A DNA stretch of 63,441 nucleotides from an uncultured bacterium (GCA_937889645.1 CALBZE010000095.1:1-63441); one strand, 5' to 3'. Counted from the stretch's first letter, positions 34,423 to 44,002 are shown. Made by a program: numbers and translations. The notes: a model not told the origin generated them from the sequence alone.

Positions 34423-34959
34423 CTACTCGCCCGCCCGGCGAGTGAACTCGATCTCCAGCCTCCCCCGGACCGGGTCCGGGAACTGCTCCTGCGCGTACTC
34501 GGGCGCAAGCGCCACCAAGCGCGGGAGGTCGGCGTCGACGGAGCCCGCGAAGGAGAGCGTCCCGGTCGTCTCCGAGAACAGCAGGTCCAGCCGCTGCGGC
34601 AGGAGGATCCGCTGGGACTCCTGCCGGGACGGGAACTGGAGCCGCACGCCGTCCAGCAGCGTCTCGTACGTGCCGTCGATCGTGGTGATCTTCTTCGTCG
34701 CCGGATCGATGTAGGCGAGCTGGAAGGTCAGGTCGAGTGCGACGACGAGCTGCGGCCGGATCGTCGGATCGAGGCGCACCGCGATGTCGACCGGCGGCAC
34801 GGAGCCGTCCGGGTCGAACGTCATCCGCGTGATGTCGTACACCCCGGCCACGTCCTCGGGGTCGAGCCGCGGCTCGAAGGTGGTGCCATCGTCGTCGCCG
34901 CAGCCGCCGAGAACGACGGCCGCGGCCAAAATCCCGATCCGGAGCTCCCGCCAGCGCAT
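34423..34959 (-). CDS. Secreted lipoprotein, unknown family
   Basis: A 178-residue lipoprotein with signal LRIGILAAAVVLGGCGDDDG (lipobox LGGC). The mature part is beta-rich (VAGVYDITRMTFDPDG, VDIAVRLDPTIRPQ, LDLLFSETTGTLSFAGSV) like small barrel or lipocalin-like lipoproteins. AAGGAGG precedes the ATG. Its stop-proximal neighbour is the terminator at 34338. It is about 30 bases downstream of lpd, so it may be co-transcribed with it. Confidence 0.65.
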   Translation of the reverse strand: MRWRELRIGILAAAVVLGGCGDDDGTTFEPRLDPEDVAGVYDITRMTFDPDGSVPPVDIAVRLDPTIRPQLVVALDLTFQLAYIDPATKKITTIDGTYETLLDGVRLQFPSRQESQRILLPQRLDLLFSETTGTLSFAGSVDADLPRLVALAPEYAQEQFPDPVRGRLEIEFTRRAGE

Positions 34960-34988
34960 CCCTGCCTCCTTCCGTGCGACGTTCCCGC

Positions 34989-36428
34989 CTACATGTGGAT
35001 GACGCGCCCGAGCGCCGCCAGCGCGGCCTCGGCGATCGCCTCCGAGAGCGTCGGGTGCGGATGCATGGCGCGGTCCATTTCCTCGACCGTCGTCTCGAGG
35101 TGCCGGCCGACGACGAACTCGGCGATCATCTCGCTCGCGTGCAGCCCGACGATATGCGCGCCGAGCAGCTCGCTGTACTTCTTGTCGCGGATGATCTTGA
35201 CGAACCCGTCCGTCTCGCCCGCCGTGCGCGCGCGGCCGTTCGCGCTGAAGGGGAACTTCCCGACCTCGATGTCGTACCCCGCCGCCCTGGCCTGCTCCTC
35301 CGTCATCCCGACGGACGCGACCTCCGGGTGGCAATAGGTGACGCTCGGGATGTTCGAGTAGTCGACGCCGTGCGTCGCCTTCCCCGCGATCGCCTCCGCG
35401 GCGACTACGCCCTCGTGCGACGCCTTGTGCGCCAGGAGCGGCGGACGCGCGCAGTCGCCGATCGCGTAGATCCCCGGCACGTTCGTGCGCATGAACTCGT
35501 CGACGACGATGAAGCCCTTCTCGGTCTTCACGCCGGCCGCCTCGAGGCCGATGTCGTCGATGATCGGCGCGCGGCCGACCGCCGAGAGGACGCGCTCGGC
35601 CTCGATCGTCTCCGTCTTCCCGTCCTTCGTCTTGACCGTCAGCTTGACGCCGTTCTTGCCGATGTCCGCCTTCTCCAGGCGGGCGCCGGCGTAGATGTCG
35701 ATCCCGCGCTTCTTGAACGCCGCCGCGACCGCCGCCGAGGACTCCGCGTCCTCGTTCGGGAGCACCCGGTCCAGCGCCTCGATGATCGTGACCTTCGTGC
35801 CGAACGAGTTGTAGACGTCGGCGAACTCCATCCCGATCGCGCCGGCGCCCACGATCGCGAGCGACTTCGGCAGCGCCTTCGGGTAGACCGCGTGGTCCGA
35901 GCTCCAGACGCGGTCGCCGTCGATCTTCAGGATAGGGAGCGAGCGCGGCCGCGAACCGGTCGCGATGATGATGTTCTTCGCCTGGAGCACCCGCTTCTCG
36001 CCCTTCCCAGCGGGCGCCTCATCGCCGTGCCCCGCGTTCTTCGCCGGGTCGACCTCGACCTTCCCGCCGCCGAGCAGTCGGCCCCAACCCTGGATGTGCT
36101 CGATCTTATTCTTCTTGAAGAGGAAGGCGACGCCCTTCGAGCCCTGCTCCGCGACCTTCCCGGCCCGCTGACCCGCCGCGCCGATGTCGAGCTTCACGTC
36201 GCCGACCTTGATCCCGAAGTCGTCCAGCCCGCCCGTGATGTGCCGGGCGTAGTTGGCCGACTCCAGCATCGCCTTCGTCGGGATGCACCCCCAGTTGTTG
36301 CAGACGCCGCCGAGCTTCTGCGCCTCGACGCACGCCACCTTCATCCCGAGCTGCGCCGCCCGGATCGCGGCCACGTAGCCGCCGGGCCCGCCGCCGATCA
36401 CGATCACATCGAAGGAGTTCTCCGCCAC
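34989..36428 (-). CDS. lpdA: Dihydrolipoamide dehydrogenase (E3)
   Basis: A 479-residue FAD enzyme that reoxidises dihydrolipoamide of pyruvate and related dehydrogenase complexes, passing electrons to NAD+. FAD-binding GGGPGGYVAA is near residues 12-21. The redox disulfide is LGGVCNNWGCIPTK near residues 40-53. The NAD-binding GAGAIGMEF is near 184-192, and the interface HPHPTLSEA near 452-460 carries the active-site histidine and glutamate. The gene is separate from pdhABC (42496-46093), the complex it most likely serves. Confidence 0.95.
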   Translation of the reverse strand: MAENSFDVIVIGGGPGGYVAAIRAAQLGMKVACVEAQKLGGVCNNWGCIPTKAMLESANYARHITGGLDDFGIKVGDVKLDIGAAGQRAGKVAEQGSKGVAFLFKKNKIEHIQGWGRLLGGGKVEVDPAKNAGHGDEAPAGKGEKRVLQAKNIIIATGSRPRSLPILKIDGDRVWSSDHAVYPKALPKSLAIVGAGAIGMEFADVYNSFGTKVTIIEALDRVLPNEDAESSAAVAAAFKKRGIDIYAGARLEKADIGKNGVKLTVKTKDGKTETIEAERVLSAVGRAPIIDDIGLEAAGVKTEKGFIVVDEFMRTNVPGIYAIGDCARPPLLAHKASHEGVVAAEAIAGKATHGVDYSNIPSVTYCHPEVASVGMTEEQARAAGYDIEVGKFPFSANGRARTAGETDGFVKIIRDKKYSELLGAHIVGLHASEMIAEFVVGRHLETTVEEMDRAMHPHPTLSEAIAEAALAALGRVIHM

Positions 36429-36635
36429 GCCTCACCTCGCGGTTCGAGTTGCTGCACAACGCTATCGGTCGTCCGCCCCGCCGGGCGGTCCGCGTCCCTG
36501 TGCCGGAACCGGTGCGCAAGTTATCGCACCGGCGGCGCGGGGACAACGGGAGCGGGGGCCGAGGCTTTGGATGCGGCCCTCGGCTATCGGACGGGGATTC
36601 GCCGCAGCAGTGAGAAGCGGACTTCCTTCGAACGG
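36429..36635. other. Intergenic region, nothing recognised
   Basis: About 200 bases that include the lpd upstream region and the end of the decayed lipoprotein copy. No gene, hairpin or clear repeat was identified. Confidence 0.5.
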
Positions 36636-37298
36636 TCAATCTCGCGCGCGAATGTGGAATCGGTACCGGCCAACGACATGCGACCGCCATGCGCCCGACA
36701 CTACGACTGTGTAGACGCCGTCGCGCGGGAGTGTCAAGCCGGGAATCTTGGCTCGCTCCAAGTCGTCCAACGCGACGGTTGCTGGCTCGTTCACCACCGC
36801 GGTGGCAGCGAATTCGATCGGGAGAATGTCGGGGAGCTCGTTCGTGTGGGCCCTTACTTTCTGAATCACGGCTGCGGCAACGAGCTTCCATTCCGCCGCT
36901 GCGTAGCCCCCCGCATCCGTCGTTGCGGTCCCGGGCGAGACAGAGCCACCGCCGGCCGCAACGACAAAACTCACCTGGACTCCCGGGACGCCAACACCGT
37001 GGCGGTCGACTACACGGACGACCAGCGAGTCGGCCAGGGGTGCGCCGGGCAGTCCCTTCTGTTGATCGCCGCCGGCCCTCTGCCGCGTGGTTGCGACCGG
37101 CACCACTGTCGCCACCGCCTTGGCCGACGCATTCCCGGCGCTCGCGGTGATCTCGGTCCTGCCCGGCGGCTGGCCCGTGATCGTGCCGCCCGCTACCGTG
37201 GCGATCTCGGGATTCGCGGTCGACCGGGTCACCTCAACGCCGGCTATACGGAGCGGAGCCGAGATGAGGTATCTCGGCTCCGCACACACCGGTCCCAA
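36636..37298 (-). pseudogene. Truncated duplicate of the PPC/Ig lipoprotein gene
   Basis: The 220-residue frame matches the next gene (37339-39054) in two separate parts. The first covers the Ig-like segment (TANPEIATV, GLPGAPLADSLVVRVVDRHG, GVPGVQVSFVVAAGGGSVSPG). It then jumps to the end of the last PPC domain (IPGLTLPRDGVYTVVV, YRFHIRARD). The signal peptide and the middle PPC domains are missing, and the only start is an unsupported TTG. It looks like an internally deleted tandem duplication. Confidence 0.75.
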
Positions 37299-37338
37299 GG
37301 CGCGGGACGACTCATTGGCTCGGCAACCCGCTTACATG

Positions 37339-39054
37339 TCAGTTTCGTGGACGGATATGGAACCGATATGCGCCGGTCTGATAAGGCTCGTCGCCCTCCT
37401 CCACGACGATCGTATAGACGCCATCACGGGGTAGCGTGAGGCCGGAGATTCCGTATTTCTCGAGATTGTCGGTCCCGAAGGCATATACATGGCTCAGCTC
37501 GGTCTGCTCCGGGGTACCGTAGCGATCGTAGACCGCTAGCATGAAACGGTGGTCGTGCCCGTAGGGCTGGAAGTAGATGTCGATGACCTGCCCTCCGACC
37601 CCCGTAAAGGTGAACTCGTCGACGTCACCCAACGGGTCGAGGCTCTCGCCGTCGATCGTATCCCCGATCGCGACCGTGGCCGCGATCGACTCCGGCCGTC
37701 GGTCGATCGGGATGATCTGGAAACGGTACGTGCCCACGCTGTTGTATTCGTCGCCGTCGATGACGATCGTGTACGTGCCGTCCTCGGGTAGCGCGAATCG
37801 GCCCGTGTGACTCAGGTTCTGGCCGACAATGAACGCGTCGAAAGCTGTCGCAATCCTCTCCTGGCTCGGCGTGCCATAGCCCCGATAGACCTCCATACGG
37901 AGTGAGGAGTTGCGGTTCTCCTCCTGGAAGAAGACGTTGATCTCCTGTCCCGCCGTGCCGGTAAACGTATACGTGTCGATGTCACCATACGGGTAAATGC
38001 TTCCGCCCGTCACCAGCTCGCCGATCTCCACCTCGCCTCCGGGTCGCAGACCCTCGGGCCCCCGGTCGATCGGGAAGATCACGAGGCGGTACAGGCTCTC
38101 GCTTCCCTTGATGACGATCGTGTATGTCCCGTCGTCGGGCAGGGCCAAACGGCGGGTTTGATTCGCGTTCAGATCCAGATCGTTCCAGGGGAATGCGGTG
38201 AACTCCCTCAGCAAGGTCTCGTTCGCTGTGCCGTAATGCTGATAGAGCTCGAGTTTCAGGCCGTTGCTCCATGGCAGCGGCTGGAGGAAGATGTTGATCT
38301 CCTGCCCGGCCGCGCCGGTAAAGGTGAACGTGTCGACTTCACCCTCCTGCGAGATCAGGCCCATTATCGTGTCGCCGATGGCGACGGTGGCAGGCTCCTC
38401 CAACGCGATCTTTGCGCTGAACTCGATCGGGGAGCCGTCGAGGTTGTCTGCGCGGGCTTCCACGGTTTGCGTGACTGCGGACGTAATCCCGAGTTGCCAC
38501 TCCGCCGCTGCGTAGCCCTCCGCGTTCGTCGTGGCGTTCGCGGGCGAGACCGAGCCCTCTCCTGTCGTGACGACGAAGCGCACCGAAACCCCGGGTACGC
38601 CATTGCCGTGGCGGTCCAGCACGCGGACGACCAGGGAATCGGCTAGGACGGCGCCCGGCAGCCCCTCTTGCTCATCTCCGCGGATCATCTGGAGCGTGGT
38701 GGCGACCGGCGCCACATTGACCGTCGCCTTGGCCGAAGCATTGCCTGCAGTCGCCGTGATTTCCGTGGTCCCGGGCCGCTGCGCCGTGACCGTCCCTTTG
38801 TCCACCGTGGCTATGGTAGGATCCGCGCTCGACCAGGTCACCTCTTGGTCGGGCATCGGTTGGTCGTTCTGATCATAAACCGTGGCACGAACGCCTGTGG
38901 ATGCTCCATCGTTCAGGTTCACGACGGTGTGGCTCAGGGAGATGCGCGTGGGCGTCGGTACGTCCGGACCGGTGCCCTTCCCGCTGTCGGCACATGCAAT
39001 GGCCCACGTTGTGGCGACGACGAAAGCCGCGGCCCTCAACAGCTTACGCTTCAC
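37339..39054 (-). CDS. Secreted lipoprotein with Ig-like and PPC-like domains
   Basis: A 571-residue lipoprotein (signal LLRAAAFVVATTWAIAC). A Big_2-like domain (about 30-105) is followed by a Big_1-like domain (about 115-205; LPGAVLADSLVVRVLDRHG). Three copies of a pre-peptidase C-terminal-like domain then follow, each with AATVAIGDT or VEIGELV, (D/E)xFTFTGxxGQ and LP(D/E)DGTYTIV (about 210-330, 335-450 and 455-571). PPC domains are commonly found on secreted proteases or surface proteins; no catalytic domain is present here. Start GTG with GGAGGG before it. The gene is followed by its decayed copy and flanked by the IS element upstream. Confidence 0.75.
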   Translation of the reverse strand: MKRKLLRAAAFVVATTWAIACADSGKGTGPDVPTPTRISLSHTVVNLNDGASTGVRATVYDQNDQPMPDQEVTWSSADPTIATVDKGTVTAQRPGTTEITATAGNASAKATVNVAPVATTLQMIRGDEQEGLPGAVLADSLVVRVLDRHGNGVPGVSVRFVVTTGEGSVSPANATTNAEGYAAAEWQLGITSAVTQTVEARADNLDGSPIEFSAKIALEEPATVAIGDTIMGLISQEGEVDTFTFTGAAGQEINIFLQPLPWSNGLKLELYQHYGTANETLLREFTAFPWNDLDLNANQTRRLALPDDGTYTIVIKGSESLYRLVIFPIDRGPEGLRPGGEVEIGELVTGGSIYPYGDIDTYTFTGTAGQEINVFFQEENRNSSLRMEVYRGYGTPSQERIATAFDAFIVGQNLSHTGRFALPEDGTYTIVIDGDEYNSVGTYRFQIIPIDRRPESIAATVAIGDTIDGESLDPLGDVDEFTFTGVGGQVIDIYFQPYGHDHRFMLAVYDRYGTPEQTELSHVYAFGTDNLEKYGISGLTLPRDGVYTIVVEEGDEPYQTGAYRFHIRPRN

Positions 39055-39204
39055 AGGTCCCTCCAGCTTGGATGTTGGAAAACGGGAATGTACACGGTAT
39101 ACCGCAACATCGGATCGAGTGCGGCGCGACCGGCAACGTCCCGCGGTCACCGAAGCGCGAGCGTCAGCTTCGTGCGCTCGCGTCGATACGTTTGGAGTAC
39201 TGCC

Positions 39205-40651
39205 CTAGCACTGCTTTGTCAGGTCATTCCGCTTGGATATCGGGTGACGGGTTCATGGCAGTACGGGCAGCGTAAGCGGATGACGTTCAAGATCGCTGTG
39301 AGCACGAGCTGGCGCCTGATCTCGGGCAGGCTGGGCTTGGGCGGAGGCGCGGCCCGCTTCAGCCGGCGCGCGCTTTTCCCCCGAGTCTGAGGTGCTGCAG
39401 GAACGCAAAGGCGATCATGCTGAGGAGTGCGTGGTGGTGAAGACCTCTCCAGCTGCGGCCCTCGAAGTGATCGAGCCCGAGCTCCTGCTTCATCTGCTGG
39501 TGCGCCTGCTCGCAGACCCAGCGCGCCTTGATGACGCTGGCCAGCTCTCGGAGCGAAGCCGTGGCCGGAAGATTGGAGAGGTAGTACTTCCTCTCACCCC
39601 GCGCGCGTCGCTCGCACACCAGCCAGAGCTCCTCCTCTCCGGGGAGGTGCCGACCCTTGGCCGCTCTGGGTCCGTCGGCCACCCGCACGCGCACCGCGGC
39701 GAACTGGCACGAGAGCGGCCGCCCCTTGCTGCCTCGTCTCCAGCTGACGCGTCGCCACGCCCGCTCGCCGAGCCCCTCGATCATGGCCTCGGCGCTCACG
39801 GGCTCGGCCGTCGTCGTCGGATGACGTCTCGGCCGACCGCCGCTCGGCTCGGGCTGTGGCCACACGAGCGAGACGTCCGCCGGATAGACCAACTGCGTCG
39901 CAAGGATCCCGACGGCGTAGACGAGACCGCGCTCGCTGAGCCCTTTCCGAAACTCCGCCGCCGAGCCATAGTCCGCATCCGCCAGCACGTAGCCGAACCG
40001 GGCTCCGGCCGCACGCACCCGGTCCAGCTCGGCGAGCGCGATCTGGCCCTTGGTCCGAAAGCCCACTCCCTCCGGCACACCCGCCTTGCGGCAGCGTACC
40101 GGATCGGCCGCCCACGCCTCGGGCAGGTAGAGCCGGAGCGCCAGCGCGACCGGCACCTCGCGCTCGGCCAGCGTGAGCGAGACCAGCACCTGACAGTTCG
40201 CCCGCTTGCCCAGCTCGCCGCAGTACTGGCGCGCCACGCCCACCGAGTGCGTGCCCTGCTTGACCAGCGCCGTGTCGTCGATGATCAGCACGGCCTTCGG
40301 CCCGCCCACCAGCCGGTTCGCCTCCACCACCAGGCTCTCCTCCAGGGGCGCCGGATCCCACGGCGAGATGCTCACGAAGTGGTGAAGCTGCTGCGACTCG
40401 CCCGGCGCCACCCGCTCCGCCAGCCGGGTCACGCTCTTGCGTTCGCCCGGCGAGAGAAGCCCCTCCAGATAGATGGGCGCCCAGTGTCGCTGCTCGGCCC
40501 GCCCCAGCCGCTCCAGGAACGGCTCGAGCCAGCGGTCGAACTCCTCTTCCCACGCACGAACCTTCGCGGTGCTTGCCATGGCGGCCTCCGGGATCAGGGG
40601 CCGCACACGCCCCTGCAACTTCCGCGCTCACACGTGACAAAGCAGTGCTAG
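39205..40651. mobile_element. IS701-type insertion sequence with CTAG target repeats
   Basis: The element spans 39209-40647 (1439 bp), with exact 13-bp terminal inverted repeats CACTGCTTTGTCA (39209-39221) and TGACAAAGCAGTG (40635-40647). CTAG flanks both ends (39205-39208, 40648-40651). This fits a 4-bp target duplication; because CTAG is palindromic it could also be read as part of the inverted repeats. One transposase gene lies inside. The ends are intact and the insertion appears complete. It lies about 150 bases upstream of the PPC lipoprotein gene. Confidence 0.88.
39359..40579 (-). CDS. IS701-family DDE transposase
   Basis: A 406-residue transposase. Family blocks include HHFVSISPWD, VLIIDDTALVKQGTHSVGVARQYCGELGK (with the first Asp) and ADADYGSAAEFRKGL (second Asp). 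Near the end YYLSNLPA, then RWVCEQAHQQMKQELGLDHFEGRSW carries the glutamate. Length and motif order are intact, so it is probably active or recently so. ATG 40579 is chosen because CGGAGG lies before it; a TTG at 40618 would extend it by 13 residues. Confidence 0.92.
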   Translation of the reverse strand: MASTAKVRAWEEEFDRWLEPFLERLGRAEQRHWAPIYLEGLLSPGERKSVTRLAERVAPGESQQLHHFVSISPWDPAPLEESLVVEANRLVGGPKAVLIIDDTALVKQGTHSVGVARQYCGELGKRANCQVLVSLTLAEREVPVALALRLYLPEAWAADPVRCRKAGVPEGVGFRTKGQIALAELDRVRAAGARFGYVLADADYGSAAEFRKGLSERGLVYAVGILATQLVYPADVSLVWPQPEPSGGRPRRHPTTTAEPVSAEAMIEGLGERAWRRVSWRRGSKGRPLSCQFAAVRVRVADGPRAAKGRHLPGEEELWLVCERRARGERKYYLSNLPATASLRELASVIKARWVCEQAHQQMKQELGLDHFEGRSWRGLHHHALLSMIAFAFLQHLRLGGKARAG

Positions 40652-40777
40652 GCGTTGGGTGGGATCGCCGCCGTCCGGCCGCCGATCCATCCATGCAATC
40701 CGCCCCCCCCGCGCGTCAAGCCGTCCCGTCTCATCCCCCACCCGAACCCATCCGCGGGCCGAGAGGACCGGTTCGGC

Positions 40778-42130
40778 TCAGGCGCGCAACGCCCGAATCA
40801 CCCCAGCCGCCGCCTGACGCCCCGACTCGATCGCGCCATGCACCGTACCGATCGCGCCCTCGCCCGCCAACACCTCGCCCGCGAAGAACAGCACGTCGTC
40901 GATCGGCCGCCGGAGGACCTCCTGCGCCTCGATACCACCCACCGGGAGATACGCATACGCCCCGCGGCTGAACGGGTCGTGGATCCAGTCGTGGTGGTAC
41001 CAGGCCTCGAGCTCGGATTCCACGACAGCGCGTTCGATGCCGAGCATACGGGCGAGGCTCCCCACCGCTTCGTCGACGGCTCGTTCGACCGGGCCGGAGG
41101 CGAGTCGGCGGGCCGCCGGTGCGCCCGCCCAAGCGACGAGTATCGGCGCGCGGACCGGCACCGCCGTCCAGAAGACCGTGAAGGGAGACCCATCGTAGAG
41201 GAAGGTCATGGTGCTCCGATCCGCGCCGGTCGGAGCCGCTTCCCGACCCGCCCGCCCGGCCGCCTCCCAGAAGCGATCCCGAAACCGGAGCACCAGCTTG
41301 TAGACGTCCCCCATGGCGAGCGTCCGGATGGCTTCCCGATGCGGCGCGGGGAGCGGCGGCTCGAAGCTCGGCGCCGACCCGTCGGCGGCCGCGAGGACGC
41401 CGATGGGAAGGGTGAGAACGACGCACCGCGCGGAGACCGTCCCGAGCGGTGCACCGGTCCGGCTCCGTACCTCCAACTCTACACCGACCGGGGCTCGTCG
41501 CACCCGCGTGACCACGTGGTTGAGCCGAACGGCGCCCTCGAGGCCGGGGCCGGTCGCCAACCATCGCGCCACGCCGTCGTAGCCGCTCAGGATCCGGAAC
41601 TGCCGGTCGCCGCCGGGGCGCGTCGACTCGCCCTCCGCCAGCGCCAGCCCGCGCGTGCCGATCCGCGTCGTGTCGGCCGCGTGAAAACCCTCGACATACG
41701 CCGTCGCCAGCGCCCGCGCTTCCGACCACTCCTCGCCGGCGACCTCCTTCTCCAGGAACTCCGCGAAAGTCCGGTCCGGCCCGTCCGCCGGGAGGCGATC
41801 GAGGACGGCCCGGATCAGCTCGTTCACCTCGGGTGCCGGGGCGAGAGCGCCGTTGCGGTATCGCCAGGGCTCGTCGGGCACGTCGACCATGAGGAGCCCC
41901 GCGGCCCGGACGATCTCGAGCAACGACTCGGGCTCGCCGTGGACGAACTCCGCGCCGCGTTCGATCGGGACCGGGAGCGACGGATCGTGAACCGTCGCGA
42001 TCCGGCCGCCGATCCGGTCGCGCGCCTCCAGGACGACGACGCGGGCGCTCGCGTCCGCGAGCGCCCGCGCCGCACTCAGGCCCGCCGCGCCGGCACCGAC
42101 CACCGCGACGTCGACGTCGGATGTCGCCAT
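40778..42130 (-). CDS. Flavin-containing amine oxidase-like protein
   Basis: A 450-residue FAD oxidoreductase of the monoamine/polyamine oxidase family. The dinucleotide-binding motif GAGAAGLSAAR is near residues 12-22, then RIGGRIATV and RGAEFVHGEPESL. The C-terminal FAD-contact segment DDVLFFAGEVLAGEGAIGTVHGAIESG is near 415-441. The substrate is unknown; a deoxyhypusine-synthase-like polyamine enzyme lies 7 kb away but is not part of this operon. No signal peptide. GGAGG precedes the ATG. Confidence 0.88.
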   Translation of the reverse strand: MATSDVDVAVVGAGAAGLSAARALADASARVVVLEARDRIGGRIATVHDPSLPVPIERGAEFVHGEPESLLEIVRAAGLLMVDVPDEPWRYRNGALAPAPEVNELIRAVLDRLPADGPDRTFAEFLEKEVAGEEWSEARALATAYVEGFHAADTTRIGTRGLALAEGESTRPGGDRQFRILSGYDGVARWLATGPGLEGAVRLNHVVTRVRRAPVGVELEVRSRTGAPLGTVSARCVVLTLPIGVLAAADGSAPSFEPPLPAPHREAIRTLAMGDVYKLVLRFRDRFWEAAGRAGREAAPTGADRSTMTFLYDGSPFTVFWTAVPVRAPILVAWAGAPAARRLASGPVERAVDEAVGSLARMLGIERAVVESELEAWYHHDWIHDPFSRGAYAYLPVGGIEAQEVLRRPIDDVLFFAGEVLAGEGAIGTVHGAIESGRQAAAGVIRALRA

Positions 42131-42408
42131 GCTCGCCTCCGCGGATTGTCTTCCGATGGACCCGGACTCTGCGGGCAGTTTCCATGCCCCGGGCGGCAAC
42201 CTCAAGGCGTGCGGCCGCAAGAAAAACGTTGCTTCCCGGGTAAGGCGCAATTACTCGTGGTCGAGCCGTGGCCGCGCGCTCGGCGTTCGTCCGGACGGCC
42301 CCCTAGCCCGGCAAGCATGTGTCCGACAATGCGTACTGGCTGCTCAAGATCAACGTCGAGCACGTGCTGAGCCGGTTGTAGCCCGGGTCCAGCCGAGGTA
42401 TAGCGGGA
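42131..42408. other. Intergenic region with a possible gene remnant
   Basis: Most of it is featureless. On the plus strand a 24-codon open segment between stops (42307-42381) reads PGKHVSDNAYWLLKINVEHV and then LSRL. It has the composition of a real protein end, but there is no upstream frame. It may be the tail of a lost gene. Confidence 0.3.
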
Positions 42409-42453
42409 AAACACGACGCCCGGCGGGAATGACCCCCGCCGGGCGTCGTGTTT
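42409..42453. terminator. 19-bp-stem terminator after pdhC
   Basis: AAACACGACGCCCGGCGGG pairs exactly with CCCGCCGGGCGTCGTGTTT around a seven-base loop. On the minus strand, downstream of pdhC, a TTTTCCC tail follows. Confidence 0.92.
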
Positions 42454-42495
42454 CCGGAAACCCGCGCTCCGGACTGCCCAGGGCATGAGCCGGCG

Positions 42496-43899
42496 CTACG
42501 CCAGCATCATCACCGGCTCCTCGATGTAATCCTTCAGCGTCTGGAGGAACCGCGCGCCGGTCGCGCCGTCGATGACGCGGTGGTCGCAGCTCATCGTCAT
42601 GCGCATGCGCGGACGGACCACGACCTGGCCGTTCTCGACGACCGGCTTCTCCTCGACCTTGCCCACGGCGAGGATCGCCGCCTCGGGCGGGTTGATGATC
42701 GCCGTGAACTCCTCGATCCCGAACATGCCGAGGTTGGAGATCGAGAAGGTCGCGCCCGTGTACTCCTCGGGCTGGAGCTTCCGCTCGCGCGCCCGCGCGG
42801 CCAGCTCCTTGACCTCCTGCGCGATCTGGGCGATCCCCTTCGCGTGAGCATCGCGGATGACCGGCGTGATGAGCCCGTCCTCGACCGCGACGGCGACGCC
42901 GATGTGCACCCGGCCGTAGCGACGGATCACGTTGTCCTGCCACGACGCGTTCACCTCGGGGTGGCGCGTGAGCGCCGCTGCGACCGCCTTGATCAGGAAG
43001 TCGTTGACCGAGGCCTTGATCCCCTGCGGCTCGAGGCGCTCGTTGACCCGCTGGCGCAGCTCCAGCATCCGCCCCATGTCCACCTCGATCGTGAGGTAGA
43101 AGGTCGGGACCGGGCCGATCGACGTCGCGAGACGCTTCGCGATCGTCTTGCGCATCTGCGTGACCGGCACGTCCTCGACCTCGGCCGCGGGCGCGGCGGG
43201 CGCGAACGCCGGCGCGGCGACGCCGGGCGCGGTGGCCGCCGGCGCGGGCGCGGCGAGCGCGGCCTCGATGTCGCGCTTGGTGATCCGGCCGCCGGGGCCG
43301 GTCCCCTGCACGGTCGCGAGGTCGACCCCGGCGTCGCGTGCGAGCTTGCGTGCCAGCGGCGAGGCCTTGATCCGACCGTCCTCGGGCGGCATCGCGACCT
43401 CCTCGACCCGGCCGCCCTGCGCGCGCTCCTGCGTCGTGCCGACGGCGGGCGTCGGCCGCCGGTCCGGCGATTCGACCGCCGCCTGCATCCCGGTGGCCGC
43501 CTGCTCGCGCTCCGTCTTGTCCGACGCGGCGAGCGCCCGCCCCGCGGCCGCGGCGTCCCGTTCGGACGGCGTCTTCCCCGGCGCCGGTTCGCTCGGCGCG
43601 GCGTGCGTCGGCTCGCCCGCGCCCGCCGGCGCCTCCTGCAGGATGTCCGAGATGTCCTCGTCCGGCGCCGCGATCACGGCGATCACCGCGCCGACCGGCG
43701 TCGTCTGGCCCTCCGAGACGAACCGCTTGCGCAGCACGCCGCTCCCGCGAGCGACCAGCTCCATCGTCGCCTTGTCGGTCTCGATCTCCGCCAGGACGTC
43801 GCCTTCCTTGACCTCGGCGCCTTCGTCCTTCAGCCACCGGACGAGCTGGCCCTCCTCCATGGTGGGCGAGAGGGCCTCCATATGGACTTTCGTTACCAT
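42496..43899 (-). CDS. pdhC: Pyruvate dehydrogenase E2, dihydrolipoyl acetyltransferase
   Basis: The core of the pyruvate dehydrogenase complex, 467 residues. The lipoyl domain (about 1-80) has the lipoylated lysine in ETDKATME near residue 43. A flexible Ala/Pro/Glu linker (about 82-175) follows, then the E1/E3-binding domain (ASPLARKLARDAGVDLATVQGTG, about 180-210) and the catalytic domain. The active-site motif is SCDHRVIDGATGARFL near 435, with the catalytic histidine. Third gene after pdhA-pdhB on the same strand. The terminator at 42409-42453 follows it. Confidence 0.95.
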   Translation of the reverse strand: MVTKVHMEALSPTMEEGQLVRWLKDEGAEVKEGDVLAEIETDKATMELVARGSGVLRKRFVSEGQTTPVGAVIAVIAAPDEDISDILQEAPAGAGEPTHAAPSEPAPGKTPSERDAAAAGRALAASDKTEREQAATGMQAAVESPDRRPTPAVGTTQERAQGGRVEEVAMPPEDGRIKASPLARKLARDAGVDLATVQGTGPGGRITKRDIEAALAAPAPAATAPGVAAPAFAPAAPAAEVEDVPVTQMRKTIAKRLATSIGPVPTFYLTIEVDMGRMLELRQRVNERLEPQGIKASVNDFLIKAVAAALTRHPEVNASWQDNVIRRYGRVHIGVAVAVEDGLITPVIRDAHAKGIAQIAQEVKELAARARERKLQPEEYTGATFSISNLGMFGIEEFTAIINPPEAAILAVGKVEEKPVVENGQVVVRPRMRMTMSCDHRVIDGATGARFLQTLKDYIEEPVMMLA

Positions 43900-44002
43900 T
43901 CCCTTACCTGATCCTCTTCCCGTGTCCGTACCGGCCGGCGCTCGGCATCCGTGGGGCGTCCCCGAGGGAGCCGGCCTCGAGCGCCCGCGGGGCGCCCTTG
44001 CC

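Noticed and set aside
36429..36640. tRNA gene in the gap before lpd
   Set aside because: A GGTTCGAGT sequence near 36440 recalls a T-loop, but no matching acceptor or anticodon arms were found.
34974..37439. Long plus-strand open frame opposite lpd
   Set aside because: It is the mirror of the lpd gene, which has full FAD/NAD motifs; high GC produces long antisense frames.
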